Assembly: GCA_951799405.1 (NCBI GenBank)
Contig: OX637356.1
Span: 14,655,229-14,719,228, forward strand
Reading direction: 5' to 3'
Length of the DNA: 64,000 nucleotides
From: Agapetus fuscipes
Lineage: Eukaryota; Arthropoda; Insecta; Trichoptera; Glossosomatidae
Shown: positions 1-13,400 of the stretch, in pieces
How the letters are laid out: every line of letters starts with the position of its first letter
How positions within the stretch are numbered: position 1 is the first letter of the stretch
The notes under the pieces: generated by a model
Database searches by the model: none
Told to the model about the DNA's origin: nothing
What the model saw: only the letters and a program-made list of their open reading frames with translations
Translations under genes and position numbers: made by a program

Positions 1-576
1 CCCACACACTGCCAGACTTCCAACTCAGCACCGGACAGGTGCTGAGTTGGAAACTCAGCAGGATGCAATGTTGCCCGATTTGTCCTGACCGGACAAATCG
101 GGCAGAATGTGTGAGGGTTTTCCTCTGTCCTGCTGATTGACACAATTAATAATGTAACAGCCACTTTAATATGTTTACTTTTATTCCTTTCACAATGTAT
201 ACACAATAAACCACAGCACAATAATATTAATTATTCTTAATTACACATGCTTGTGGCTCTCACGCCAGGCAAGCTTCTTCCCTCCTTCTGCATTCTTTTG
301 TTTTCCTTTTTCCATTCAAATTTAAATACAATGTTCCATTCTACCAAACAAACAAACTCATCTTGTTACAAATGCATTTAATATGAAAAGCCTTACTATA
401 ACAATTATCCACTTTCACTAAAGAGACACAAGATGCACTAAGTAGGGCCCAGTATTTTCAACGTTAGCTTATATGACTTTAAGCTGTTAAAAAAACTATC
501 CATACAATTAACATATTCAGTCATTCAGTATAAAGTCGAAAGTCATACAAGTAAGGGGAGTATATATTTAACTTAC
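1..576. other. Intron after w31; two hairpins then AT-rich DNA
   Basis: Apart from the hairpins at 18-104 the stretch is AT-rich. A possible terminal exon (about 240-289, minus) has a weak acceptor and no rootletin similarity, so none is called. Confidence 0.6.
18..104. repeat. Two adjacent perfect hairpins
   Basis: Arms 18-32/38-52 (15 bp, loop GGACA) and 72-85/91-104 (14 bp, loop TGACC) are perfect inverted repeats 19 bp apart. Function unknown; may be part of a foldback element cut by the window edge. Confidence 0.9.
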
Positions 577-747
577 TTGACTTTCCATTCTCAAGATTTG
601 CTGTCTATGACTGGCTTCCCTGGTCTCCATGAGCCTCTCAGATTGTAGGGCAGTAGTACGAAGACGGTCCATCTCTTCCCGGCCCAGAGAACCACTTTTG
701 CCACCGACGTCCATCACTCTGGTCCTCATTATTGATAATTCTGTCTC
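577..747 (-). CDS. Root/CROCC: Rootletin exon w31 (57 codons), near the C terminus
   Basis: Acceptor GTCTCCAG|GAG; encodes [40 protein letters not shown] and [14 protein letters not shown]; donor CAA|GTAAGT, phase 0. In relatives the matching motif lies only a few dozen residues from the C terminus, so one short terminal exon should follow below position 576 or outside the window. Confidence 0.94.
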
Positions 748-3700
748 CTGGAGACAAAGTACAAAATTAAAAATTATAAAAGAGTTATAACCATTAGACG
801 ATGAAGACCCATTTGGGAAGGTATGTCTGTATCTGTGATGAGTACAAATACTTTTATGGTACAGAAATTTTAGATTTTAAAATACTGCAGAAACAAATAA
901 ATTCACATCACATTGAACGAAGGCGTGGAAGGGCCCTGAGTAATCTTGAAAACATTGTAATAACTACAAACTTAGAAAATCAAAAAGCAACAGATAAATC
1001 TCAAACTCGATGGACAGACTCCTCTAAAAGCCTCTCTGTTACACAATCTTTAGTTTTGTGCTAAGAATCAAAGAAAAAGTAATAAAGTTTTATTCCAACA
1101 AACCTTTTCAGATAGTTGACTTTCCAATCGTCTTATCTTCATTTTGAGTTCTCTATTTTCTTGCTCGTAAATCACCGTCAATGGCTCTGTCAGGTCAGCT
1201 CCAAGAGAATGCAGAGCCAGGTTGGAATCCCGCAACACATTTGAATCTCTCATACTCAGCTTCATGTCTCGGACAGACGACGGACCAATGATGGAATCAT
1301 TGTCGGAGTAGATGGATTTCTCAGGTCTCTCGTAGCTCTTGCTTCTTGACTTTGAAGCACGTCTCTCGGCTTCCAGCTGCCGTATCTTGTCTAGGAGAGA
1401 GTCGACCTTTGCTCTCAGCTCTGACCTATCACGCTGAGTTGCGTGCAGCTCTCTTTCAGTTTCGCTGTCAATTTCTTTTCCGTCCCAATTTGTTAATCTT
1501 AGCTGAGATTCCAATGTAGACCTGAAAACATAAATGCACATTTATGAAACTAAGAATGAAAGGATAATCGGCAGTCAAAATAATTTAGAGGGGCCTTAGT
1601 TGATCAACAGTGGTGTTGATGTGCACCAATTTTACTATTTCAGTGTAATGATCTTGTGGCTTCTAGATTCAAATATCAGCAACAACCTGAAGTTCCCTTT
1701 CCAACCACCAGGAGGAAATCACGCATGTTACAGTTTCCAATGTTTCAAGAAACATGCTTCTTCTTTTTTTGGCATCTCACCCTGATGGATGTTACAGCCG
1801 TGGATTCATCTTTTAGTTGCAGAAGATTTAAGAATTAATTTTAAACCTATTGGTGATAATTTTAGATTTTTATACAATTTTTAAGAATAGATTTGAACAA
1901 AATGCTTATGCCATGCTATAAAAAGGCCAAAGCTGTATGTAGCATCAGACTTGTATCAGAGCTGTCAAGAAATACAAAAGTTAACTCTGTGAATAAACCA
2001 ACTGTTAAAATAAATTAATTGAAGTTTTTCTTAAATTGAACTCATAAAACGTAATACTATTCTTCTTCTTCGATGTCCCTACAGCTCATATCTTCCTCTT
2101 GGCCTCCATCATCCTTCGCCTCCAACTCCTCCTGCCTATACCTCTGCGGCTTTCCAGTCTGTCACCTGCAGTAGTTTGTTTGCTTCCTTCCTCACCTCAT
2201 CCTCCCATCTCAACCTAGGTCTGCCAACTCTTCTTTTCCCACCTGGACGTCCCTCAAGGATCCTTTAACGTAACCGTGAAGACAGCATTCTCTTCACATG
2301 TCTGGCCCATCTTAGCCTGTTTAATTTAATGTAACATAACATTATAAACCAGTTTAAAATTACCTCTGAACTTCTGCATTTGCCAGCTGATTATTCAGCC
2401 TATGCAGCTGATCCTGCAGGGACTGCTTATCCCGCTTCACCTCAGCAAGACTGTTTTTGACCACCTCCATCTTCTCCACCAGAACCCTCTTCTCATTCTC
2501 GCACGTGGCCAGAGACTTCTGTATCTGCTTGACCTTCTCGGCCGTGGCATGGTCGTGGTTTTTGGCTTCCGTGAGTTGCCTCTGAATGCGACCGAGCTCA
2601 CTCCGCAGTTCACTTTCCGACGTCGCGGCCTTTTGAAGCGATCCACTGAGCTGGTCCACGGTTGCTTTTAGAGAAGTGCATCTTTCTTCCAGTGTCAGGA
2701 TTGTGCGCGCTTGGTTTTCGCAGTGCTCTTGCATTTTCTGAAAAACAATGATGTCCATCTATAACGTATAATCTAAGTAGCAACGATGTATTACATTTAA
2801 GATTCATATTAAGTGCATTCCCACAAGCTGACACGTACAAGTTTGCGCTTAAATATGCGCATGTGGACTTAAAATATAAAAACTCAATCTCTAATGAACA
2901 TAAGCCCTGCAACTCTTGTCAGCCTTCCCTGAAACAGGACAGTGACATTGGCAAAGTGAACCATTTTCTACAGCATGGGTGGTCAGCCACATACCTACCC
3001 ATAAGTCAAGGAATTCATACATTTTCTAAATGTCAAAAAAGGTGTGACGTCACACAAACGGTTTGTTATGATGGCTAACTAATAATTTTATTGGTTGCTA
3101 AGGACCGTAGTCCCATACAAGTGTGACATTTGGACGACGAGAAAAAAGTTCTAAATTCAAATTTGTGCAATTTGTAATATTTATTTAGAGTCTAATAAAA
3201 CTCATCCCGCTACAAAATTTGTTTTTAAAGAAAACTGAAGTATGTTTGATTTGTCAAAAAAATTGGAAGTAAGTACCTATCTCATTTGTACTTTGTTGAA
3301 TCTACAGCGTCTTTCTTTTCAGTTTTCTTTATTTATTTTAAAGCAAATTTTTCCCCTCAACAGAAACAACATTCCAGATTTTATTATGGCACTACCTGCA
3401 TATGTACATCTCTGTCTTGCTTGGCCAGCTGCAGTCGTCTGGTGTCTCCCTCTAATGCAGCTCTCTGTAGCTCCGCCCTCGCAGCTCTTTGCTCCGCCCT
3501 TCCCGCCTCTTCAGCCAGCGCTCTCCTCTCAGCCTCGCAACGGTTCAAGGACGCACGCAGTTTATCTGCTTTCTCCTACGGTCGTTAAGCATGATATGAT
3601 ATTGTAAACAGAAACATCTACAGTCCGGTGAGACATAAAAACGGTTCAACTACTATGACATCTACAGAGAGCCCGATGTGATTGAGTCCATCAAAGAAGT

Positions 3701-6700
3701 TCAACTGCAGTGGGCTGGTCACATAATTAGAATGGACGACACAAACCCTATTAAGCACCTAACACTCTCAGCACCACAAGGCCGAAGGAGACCAAGGATG
3801 GGAGCCTCGATGGCCATCGGTAGATTTACGGTACCTATTTGTAGATAGGATGGAATAAAACATGGCGGTGCCTGAACAGCTGATTGTTGTTCCAAATAAA
3901 ATGGATCAGCTGTTGATGTGCTGTCATGTTTTATTGCCTTCTTTCTTCAAATAGATACCGTAAAATCTATCAACAGTTGACCGGTCCGTAGCTCAGTGGT
4001 AACACTGCGGACTCTGAATGGGAAGGTTGTGGTTTCGAATCCCGGCGGAGCATAAAAAATATACCATTTATATTTTCAAATTTGCTCTTCGCTGGATGAA
4101 AAATTCATACACCTTTACAAAAGAGCGGTCACTAAAGGTCCATCCAGCCTTACAGCAACCGGGTCTTGCTTGAGAGTTGGCACTTTCTACAGTGATGGCC
4201 AAGCTTGCAGAGGGCTCTTGAGGTGTGATACATACAAAAACTCACCAAATAAATCATTGTAATATTATAATTATTATACCTCAATTTGTCCTTTTTCTTC
4301 ATTGCCGCTGTTCATGGACAGTTCCAAAGAAGTGATCTTTTCCTTCAGCATATTAGCTTCCTCACTCTTTTGTTGCAAGGCTTCTGTCTAAAAAATAAAT
4401 TCATTTAAATTACTACAAATTTATGTTGAAATTGTAAGAAATATAAAAAATATTTCTGGAAAGAAGGAAATTAATCTAAAATTTGTAATCTAAGCTGCAA
4501 AAATATGTTTACATTTAACATTTAAACATTTGAAGATCACAATATGTCCACAGATAGGCACATGTAGGTTCGCGCCTACACATTCTGCATGCGTGCATAC
4601 AAATAAACAAAACTTCACATGAACATAACTTGCAACTCCTGCCGCCTTTCCCTGAAACCGGGGTGTCATTGGCAAAAATGCAGAATGTGTAGCCGCAAAC
4701 CTACTTGTACCTGTCTGTGGGCATGCATTTAATACTTTACTTTACTTACTTACTTTACTTTCTTCGGCTCATAAGCCTTGAAGGCTCAGGGCCTCCCGTA
4801 CCACAATCCTCCAGGACTCTCTGTCTTGTGCTGCTTCCCTCCATGGTCCCCTCACTCCCAGAACTTTGGCGTCGGCTTCAACGTTGTCTGCCCACCGCAT
4901 CCTGGGACGTCCGAGTGGTCTAACACCTGAGGGGGCACCATCCAAGACTGTTCTGATGATCCTGGAGTCCTCTGCACATGCTACATGTCCGGCCCACTGG
5001 AGTCTTCTTGATTTCATTACCGACACTATGTTTGGATCTTGAAACACGGACATCAGCTCCATGCATTTAATATGCGCCTTAAATGTTAACATATCCTTGC
5101 AGCTAAGATTTTAGATTATAGAAACTATTGATTACCTGTGTTTGAAGTTGCACTTGTTTCTGAGCCAGCGACGTCTGCAGCTGAGCCTTCCTGTCCTCGC
5201 ACGACCTCAGGCTGGTGACAGACGAGGTCAGGTCCATCTCCGTTTTGCTCTTTTGTTCGGCCGCTTCCTTCAGCTGCTTGCGTAAGCCGCATATTTGGGT
5301 CTTGTAGTCATCCTAAATAAAAATTATAGTATAGTTCTCAACAGTTGTCATTGTAAACATCACTTCTAAATTTGTGCATGCCTCTTATTGATAGAAATGG
5401 GACTCTGCTACTTTATTTTATATTTTGCTTTTGTCGTTTTTCCCCTTTTTAAGGAATTAAGTAAGTACTTATCATGTATAAGTAAAAACAGTGTGTAACA
5501 AATCAGAGGCGAAAATTACGTAGGGGACGATTGGGGGGCGATGGAGCAATAGGGGGGCGTCAGTCTTTTGAAACCTGTGGCAACCTGATCGATCACTGTC
5601 GACAATCATTTTTTGAACCAAAATTTTAAGGTGATTTTAAGTGAAAAGGTGAAGTAAGTAATTCATCCCCCCAGAGCTTGTTGGCTTATCCACCATTTGA
5701 TTAATTAAATCAATTTCCAGTTTTCATAATACACATTGGTCTATTATAGTACACATACAAGCAAGTACCACAAAAAAAAGTATTCTAAAATACTGATACC
5801 CAACAAATCCTCAATGTTAAACATTAAAAACAGGTTCTTACCCGCTCCCTTTCAATCTGTCCCACTTGTTGCATGAGGTTCCTTATTCCTTTCCTCACTA
5901 CATCTGGATCCACATCAGTCACAATTTCCACTGACCTATCTCGCTCGCCATGGTCTCCTATTAAACAAGACAATACATCAATATCTCACATTCGTAAGCG
6001 ACCAGAATATTTACAAATGTACAATGTTAGAACTTAAGCAAGCGATGGGTTATTCTATGTACAAGTTTCCATGGTTATTGTGCTAGCTAGTGCGTTTACT
6101 TAAGCGTGATTGTAAGCCAGTATTAAAACATTCGTAAGCGACAAATAAAGCCTGAATTCGAGAAGCAAATGTACTTCAAACATTTATAATTTGAGGGTCA
6201 ACTAGATGTAGAGGTTTTTTTAAAGAATCCTGTGCGGCAGGCTCCCCAATTCTTAACAGGCTTGGGGGTCTATGTCACCCTGAAAGGGTGCCGCAGAGGT
6301 GTTGCTTGAATTGTTGAAGTTGACAGTAAAGAAACACTTTTCCTGATGACATTGGATACAACTTTGACGAAACATTAAGAAAAGTGTTCTTCTCTTTACC
6401 AATTACGTAAGTATTAGGTATTGAAATAAAAAAGTTACATAAAGACAAAAAAATATACACATGTTTCAAAATTGATCAAAAGTTTCCAATTTTGACAGTC
6501 GCATTTTGGGAAAGATATAGTTAATTTTGTGCCCTTTAATTATGGCAGGAAAGAGCAAGAGCGGCGGGAAGGCGAAGTCTCGCAGCAGCCGCGCAGGGCT
6601 CCAATTCCCCGTGGGGCGCATCCACCGCCTGCTGCGCAAGGGCAACTACGCTGAACGCGTGGGGGCCGGAGCGCCCGTGTACCTAGCTGCCGTGCTGGAG

Positions 6701-7406
6701 TATCTGGCTGCGGAAGTATTGGAGCTGGCGGGCAACGCCGCTAGGGACAACAAAAAATCCAGAGTGGTCCCCCGTCACCTTCAGCTCGCCGTCCGCAACG
6801 ACGAAGAACTCAACAAGCTCCTGTCTGGCGTCACCATCTCTCAGGGTGGGGTGCTGCTTCAGATCAACCCTATCCTGCTGCCTCGGAAAACCAATACCGG
6901 CAGCAAAAGTAAAAGCCAGGATGACTCTAAAAAGTTCTCTCAAGAGTATTAAATTAGTCATTTGAGAAAAGAAATGACTAATGTAATACTCTTGCGATCC
7001 AACTGATTTTTTTTTTTATGGAGTCAGAATGAAGTTTCAATTTTCTATTTTTCCAGATGGACAAATGTCATAAGTCTGTGTTAATTAAGTCCTTTGCAGC
7101 GGTCCGGTCCGTAGTCCGTAGTGGCAACACTTCGGACTCGTAAATGGAAGGTTGTGGATTCGGATCCCGGCGAAGCACAAAAATATACCATTTATATTTT
7201 GAATGTGCTCTTCGCTGGGTTGAAAAATTCATAAACCTTTACCAATGACCGGTCACCAAAGGTCCATCCAGCCTTACAGCAACTGGGTCTTGCTTGAGTA
7301 TTGGCGCTTTGTAGCGACGACCAAGCTCGTACACCTCTGCGGCACTACAACAAGTGTCATAGACCCCTAGAGTCTTTAGAATCTAGGGAGTCTCCCGCAC
7401 AGGATT

Positions 7407-7486
<80 letters not shown>

Positions 7487-10400
7487 AGTTCCGATGAAAA
7501 AAAAAAGTTAAATTTGTAAATTGTAGGTAGGTACTCTTTATTTGATGGTTAATATTATTTAGCAGAATTCTTCAGTTTGGCATAACATTTAGTGCAATTT
7601 GCATGAATTTGTCGTTTAGGAATGTTAACAATGCCGACCCTGTGAAGTGCAAAAGTAAACAAAACAAGCAAAATTGTTTTCCAATGTCACCAAAACACCA
7701 AACAAGTAAAGATGAGGTTCATACTGGCATTATTGTATGAATATTGTCCTTGTTAGTAGAAAACCCTACAACGTTACATGAAGACATTGTCCTTCAATTT
7801 ATTTACCTTTATTCTTTCTTTTCTCTATTCTTCCCAATCACATATTACTTTGATATACTTTCTGTATACCAAAAACAGTGATATCTTTTGTCTTAACGCA
7901 TTTTTGGTTTCATTCAGATTTGCTTAAAAACCTGAGAAACCTGCAAATGTTTCTTCATCTTCTGAACTTCATTTTTTGTCTTGTTTTTTGCCTTTTCTGA
8001 AGAGATGGTGGCAAGTATGTACATCATTGCTTTCTTTTAAATAGGTATCTTTAATTTCTTTATTATTCTTTATTATATTTATCACAAGATACCATCGTTA
8101 GTATAGAATTCTGAACTTCCTTGTTATGTCTTATTCTATTTGTTTTCTATTTTAGATTTAAAGCATTCTACAACAGAATAGCACAGATTCTAGTTTCTAC
8201 ACATTGTAGGGTATCTTGGTAGAAAAGTAAGTAGTAAGAACTTTTGAATATTGTATCTTCTATTAAACATCTTCAATTCTATTTTCTTTGTTTTATAAGA
8301 TGCCTCGTTAGTGTATCATGAATTATCTGCTTAATGGCTTCTAGCATTTCCCAAGAGACAGTTCAAGTATTTATCAAAACTTTCCATAAATCTATTCTCC
8401 CGTTTCTAGAATCTACTTTCAATTTCTTGTAGCATAACTCATTGGATGTTCCCTGTGTAACGATTTGTGTTGCTTTGTGAAGAGATGACTAAAAAGTTCT
8501 ATATATCAAAGCTAGCTTTCTAAATGACAACACCAATTTTATTTTATTTTGCAAGATGCCTCATTGCTATCTTACAAAATCTCTAAACAATTATTACTTA
8601 GTGTCATTTTTTCAAGACATGTGGTTCTGAGAAAGCTTGCTACAAGACATCATTGGTTCTAGTTTATATTTTTCTGAAATATCTTATTTGTATTTCATGA
8701 ATTCTTTGTTTTAATGATTTCTATCACTTTCTCAAAATTTTTTGAAAGAAATTCATTGATTGGATTTGTTTGTAAATATCTCGTTAAAAGAAAGCTTGAA
8801 AGAAGTTCATTGATTGTATTTGTTTATAGATATCTCGTTAGTATCTCATGAATTCTCTGTTTAACGACTTGTGCCGTCTTCTCAGAAGATGTTGGTAAGA
8901 GGTTCTGTTGGTTCCTGCGTTCCACGCCGGCCATTCTGTGGACAGGATGAGCCGGTTCCTGTTAAGGGTTTCCCTGGTCCTCGAGGAGTATTTACATCTG
9001 GTTTCCGTCGGAGTGGCCGGTGGTGTGGGAGGTGACACAGTTACAGCAACTGGAGTGCAACAATAACAAAACAAGTGCAAGGAGTATCATCAATAGTGCA
9101 AGAAATTATACATCATTTACATTGTTAGCCAGCCACCATCATAGCAGACAAAAAGGAATAACTTTCACATAAATAATATTGGAATTCAGAAAAAAAATGT
9201 GTCAAAGAGGCTCAAAGGTAAGTCAAAGATTTCTATAAAATATAAACAAGCAAAAAATAAGTGAACACATTATTTTTCTTTATGATAGTTAATACAAATT
9301 GTGCCAAAACAATACGTAGATTATGTTCATTTTTGGCATTCCCCCTATAACAAAATCAGCTCACTACATCCTATCTTATTTACAGTAAAATAAAAGGCTT
9401 TTTTGCTCATTTATATTTTGTAACAATCTTCTAGCATTAATTTTGCATGAAGTAATTCATTGAAAAAATAGCTGTCACAATATTATAATTAAGTTTTTAC
9501 AAAGTTAATTTAAAATGAAATAAAGTCTGTCTAAATAATTTTCGCTACAAGATTTTAAGTGCTGAGAAACTATTTTTTTTATGCTGGTCAGTAATTGAAA
9601 GCTAAATTGTAGTCATTTTATAAAGTCAAATGTAAATAAGTGTTCTAAATAAAAGCTGACTTGCTCAATAAACCAATTAGTTACTTCTACATCTATTTGC
9701 TTTCATTTTAAAGTTTGAAACTTAATTATGTTTACTGAATTGTTTTTGTGTTTTTTCGGGTTAGACCATGGTCTATATGCAGCTTTTTTATCAGTTAGTG
9801 AAAGTTTAAAACTTTATTTAATTATGTTTGGTCGATAAATCAAACATCCCTAAATTAATTTCAAATTCCATCCAAATTTAATTTTCTCATGGAGTTCAAG
9901 CTGATTTAAAAGATTAACTAAAACCTTAGCTATAGGTACGAATGCTTTCTTTCCTAGCTGAACATCCAGGTAGATATAATGTAGATAAGGTAGTAGGTAC
10001 ACTATATACCTAGACAGTATGATTGTCTGTCCCTCTTTAAAAGGCTCTAGTTTTATTGACAGGAGGAGTAACCTTATAAACGCCATAATAACAAAGATCA
10101 GGTGTTTCCCCTTTTCAATATGTTCTAAGAGCAGTGTAGGTAAGGCAAACTATGATCTTGGGACACGCAGACAATCGATGATCACCATCGCACTTTATAC
10201 AATATTTCTCACCTCTTTATATCCACCTTATTCTATTTCATTTTTCTTCATTTCACATTAAATGAACTCCGAGCATTCAAAATATCTCTCGCCTAATATA
10301 ATATGTTTCTTTTTCTTAACTTTCTAACCTCCAAATGTCAGAGTTGTCAAATTTGATAGATTCAAAAGGTTTTGTATGAATAGAGCACCATGTCTCCCAG

Positions 10401-13400
10401 TCAGATTTGAAACTAGCCCAGCCGAATGACATGATTTTTCCCCATTTTTGTTGAAATAATTGGAGTCCATTAAAGCATCTTTATTCATACTTTAACTTAC
10501 TACTTTACTTTCATAAATATTGAGATATTTACCTCTATGGGGGCTCCACCTCCTTGTGGGGCTGGTAAGCCTTGCGTTGGGAGCCTGTGCCCCCGTGGCA
10601 TCTACGGGAATCCCTGCTATGCGCCTCAGCGCGGCCCCTACAGCCCCCAAGCGCTGCTCGGCCCCCCGACGACCTGTCTCTGCAGAAGCAGTTTGAGACT
10701 CCAAAGCTCGTACACGTCCTTCAGCGCCACCTAAACGCGCCTGTTGTTTGTAAAAAAGAGAAAGTTGATATCAAAATGATTATTACGTAGAGCACAGACA
10801 TCTTTAACATTTCGCTGATTAAACTCCACCACCTTTGGTATCTATAATCTAAGTTGCAAGGATATATTCATTCAAAGCTCTCAGATGTATGCCCACAAAC
10901 AAACACGTGTAGTTCGCGCTTACAAATGCTGATTGTGTACTTACAAATAAAATCCAAACCTCAAATGAACATAAGCCCTGCAACTCTTGCCGACATTCCC
11001 TGTAACAGGGGTGACATTGGCAAAGTGAACCATTTTTTACAGTATGGGTGGTCAGCCTCATACCAACCTATAAGCCAAGGAATACGAGGTATAATAAACA
11101 AAATAAATAACATGTTAGGTAGGTACCTGTATTTTTTATGGTATTGCACTCCTTTTTATTTCACTTGTTTTATAGACCAAAAACTTTTGTAAATTTATAA
11201 AAATAAACGACTGAAATAAAAAACAGTGTTCCTATGAAATACTTACTACCTTATTACATAAAGTTTTAAAAAAAGATAAATAGCATTATTTGAACGCGAC
11301 AGTTGGATTATTTTGTTGATAGTTGGATTATTCTGTTGATAGTTGGATTATTTTGTTGATAGTTGGATTATTTTGTTGATAGTTGGATTATTTTGTTGAG
11401 TTATTTATTGTATGATTGAATAGTATTTTAATTTATTTTACAAATTTGTGATTTGTTTTTCTTTTTTATGATATACTATGTAAAGGCCACTCCGGGTGTT
11501 AAATATGAATTAAATAAAACAAAAAAATTATGTATTGGGGGACTGTCTTTAAAGTAGATTCTGCATTATTGGTGAGACAAGACATATTGTCTCCCCAGCG
11601 CTTGTTTGGCTTATCTACCATTTGATTAAAAAATGACATTAAAATGGAATTGTCTTAAGAATCACATTCTACACAATTTGAGCTAAAAAACTACGTAATA
11701 CACGATAATGTGAAAATTGGTGTAGGTATATATTTTTAATTATCAATTTCCAGTTTTCATAAGACACATTGGCTCAGTAGGTACAAATACAAACATTGCT
11801 CATATAAAATTAACTCTGTTGGACATAACATAAACAAGCACGAAGGGGAGAATATCCTTTTCTTCAGCATAATTTAAATCCTGGTAGGCACATTCGGCAG
11901 GTTGGAAAATGAAGGATAACAGTAGGTACAAAAAAAAATAATAAAAAGAGGTTTTTACCTTCAATTCTTGGATTTGTTGTGTTGCATCAGCTAGGCAGAC
12001 TTCCAGGTTATGTTTCAGATCTTCAAGCCTCCTTTCTTTGACTCTAGAATCTTCCAGTCTCAGCAGAAGCTCCTGGAATAAATGACATACATATTTATGA
12101 ATAAATCAAATTGGACTGGAATAAAGAGAGTATAGAAGACAGGGAAAGATTCTCGTAAGTGATTGTTGACTTTGGGGGGACTTGAAAATGTAAAGAAATA
12201 TCTTTATCAAAGACCACAGCATTACAGCACCTGGGTTTTGCTTGCAAAATTGGCTCTGACTATTGACAAATAAACATGTGGAGGCTTTTCAGTGTGATTC
12301 ACACAAAAATCCCGAAAACCAAATAAATCATCCAAATATCATTATTTCATTCCTTCCAAGTGATGCCTTCAGTCCATTTCAACAAATTATAGTCCTTGTA
12401 TTATTTTTTTTATTATTATCGAAGGCTTAGTTGACTGGTCCGTAGTCTATTGGTAAAGCTTTAGACTCATAAATGGAAGGTTGTGGGTTTGAATCCCGGC
12501 GGAGTGCAGAAAATATACCATTTATATTATCACAAATATGCTCTTTGCTGGGTTGATTCATAAACCTTTACCAAAGACCGGTCGCCAAAAGATCCACCTA
12601 GCCATACAACAACTGAATCTTGCTTGAGAATTGACACTTTCTATAGTGACGACCAAGCTTGCAGAGGGCTCTTGAGGTGTGATTCATACAAAAATAGTGC
12701 TTACCAATTAAATCATCCTAATATTATTATAATTATTACCTTGGCCTTGACATGGGTTTATAACATCTTTACATAATTTGATAAGAGCAAGTATTCTTCT
12801 AACCTGATCTCTAGCGTGGCACCTCTCCTCAAGTTCAGCTCCGCGAGCCCTGAGCCGCCCAATCTCCTGGCGCGCTGTGATTAGATGGTTCTCAAGGTCA
12901 GCTCCCTGCCGCTTCATCTGAGCCAACTCTTGCTGGATCCTCTCACGCTCTTCACTCTCATTCTGCAACCTGAATACAGAAATAAATCGAAAATGGTTGT
13001 ATGCAAGGGCGTACCTAGGATAGACACGCAAATTGCAAGTTTTTTTTTTTGTGCACAACAGGTTACCTAATTACAGTGCACCCTCACAGCTATCAACATG
13101 CTGGAAGGAACTCTGTTGCTAGATTTTTAAATCTGAATAAATAACAATGAAAAATGTCTATGTTAGACTTATTTAAGAACTTTATACTCCGAGTCACAGG
13201 GTGTTGCGCCACGACATCAGTACGGCTTTTCGGTACATGAAATAGATCATGTCCTCGCGCTCGATATTCCCTATCGAAAATTATAGTATGGCAAAAATAT
13301 ATCAGTAGCTTTCATGTGTCGCACATCTCTAGGGGGGGCCAAGCCATGATCGAAAACTAGTCATTTCAGTAATTGCAATGCAATTTAATAATGATTTTGG

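Noticed and set aside
240..289. Possible terminal rootletin exon with a stop and a nearby AATAAA
   Set aside because: The acceptor lacks a pyrimidine tract and the peptide does not resemble the rootletin C terminus.
801..1064. 87-codon plus-strand ORF in the w30-w31 intron
   Set aside because: No domain, no splice context, no similarity to known families; AT-rich chance frame.
2402..2671. Plus-strand ORFs over w29 and similar ones over w28, w17 and w21
   Set aside because: They are antisense shadows of coiled-coil exons; their codons follow the minus-strand gene.
7301..7519. ORF with a long polylysine
   Set aside because: The lysines are the 71-A tail of a SINE; not a gene.
8838..9080. Open minus frame ([18 protein letters not shown]...) as an extra rootletin exon between w24 and w25
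   Set aside because: Its best donor leaves a T that would make TGA with w25, while w24 joins w25 directly in phase; the peptide is not rootletin-like.
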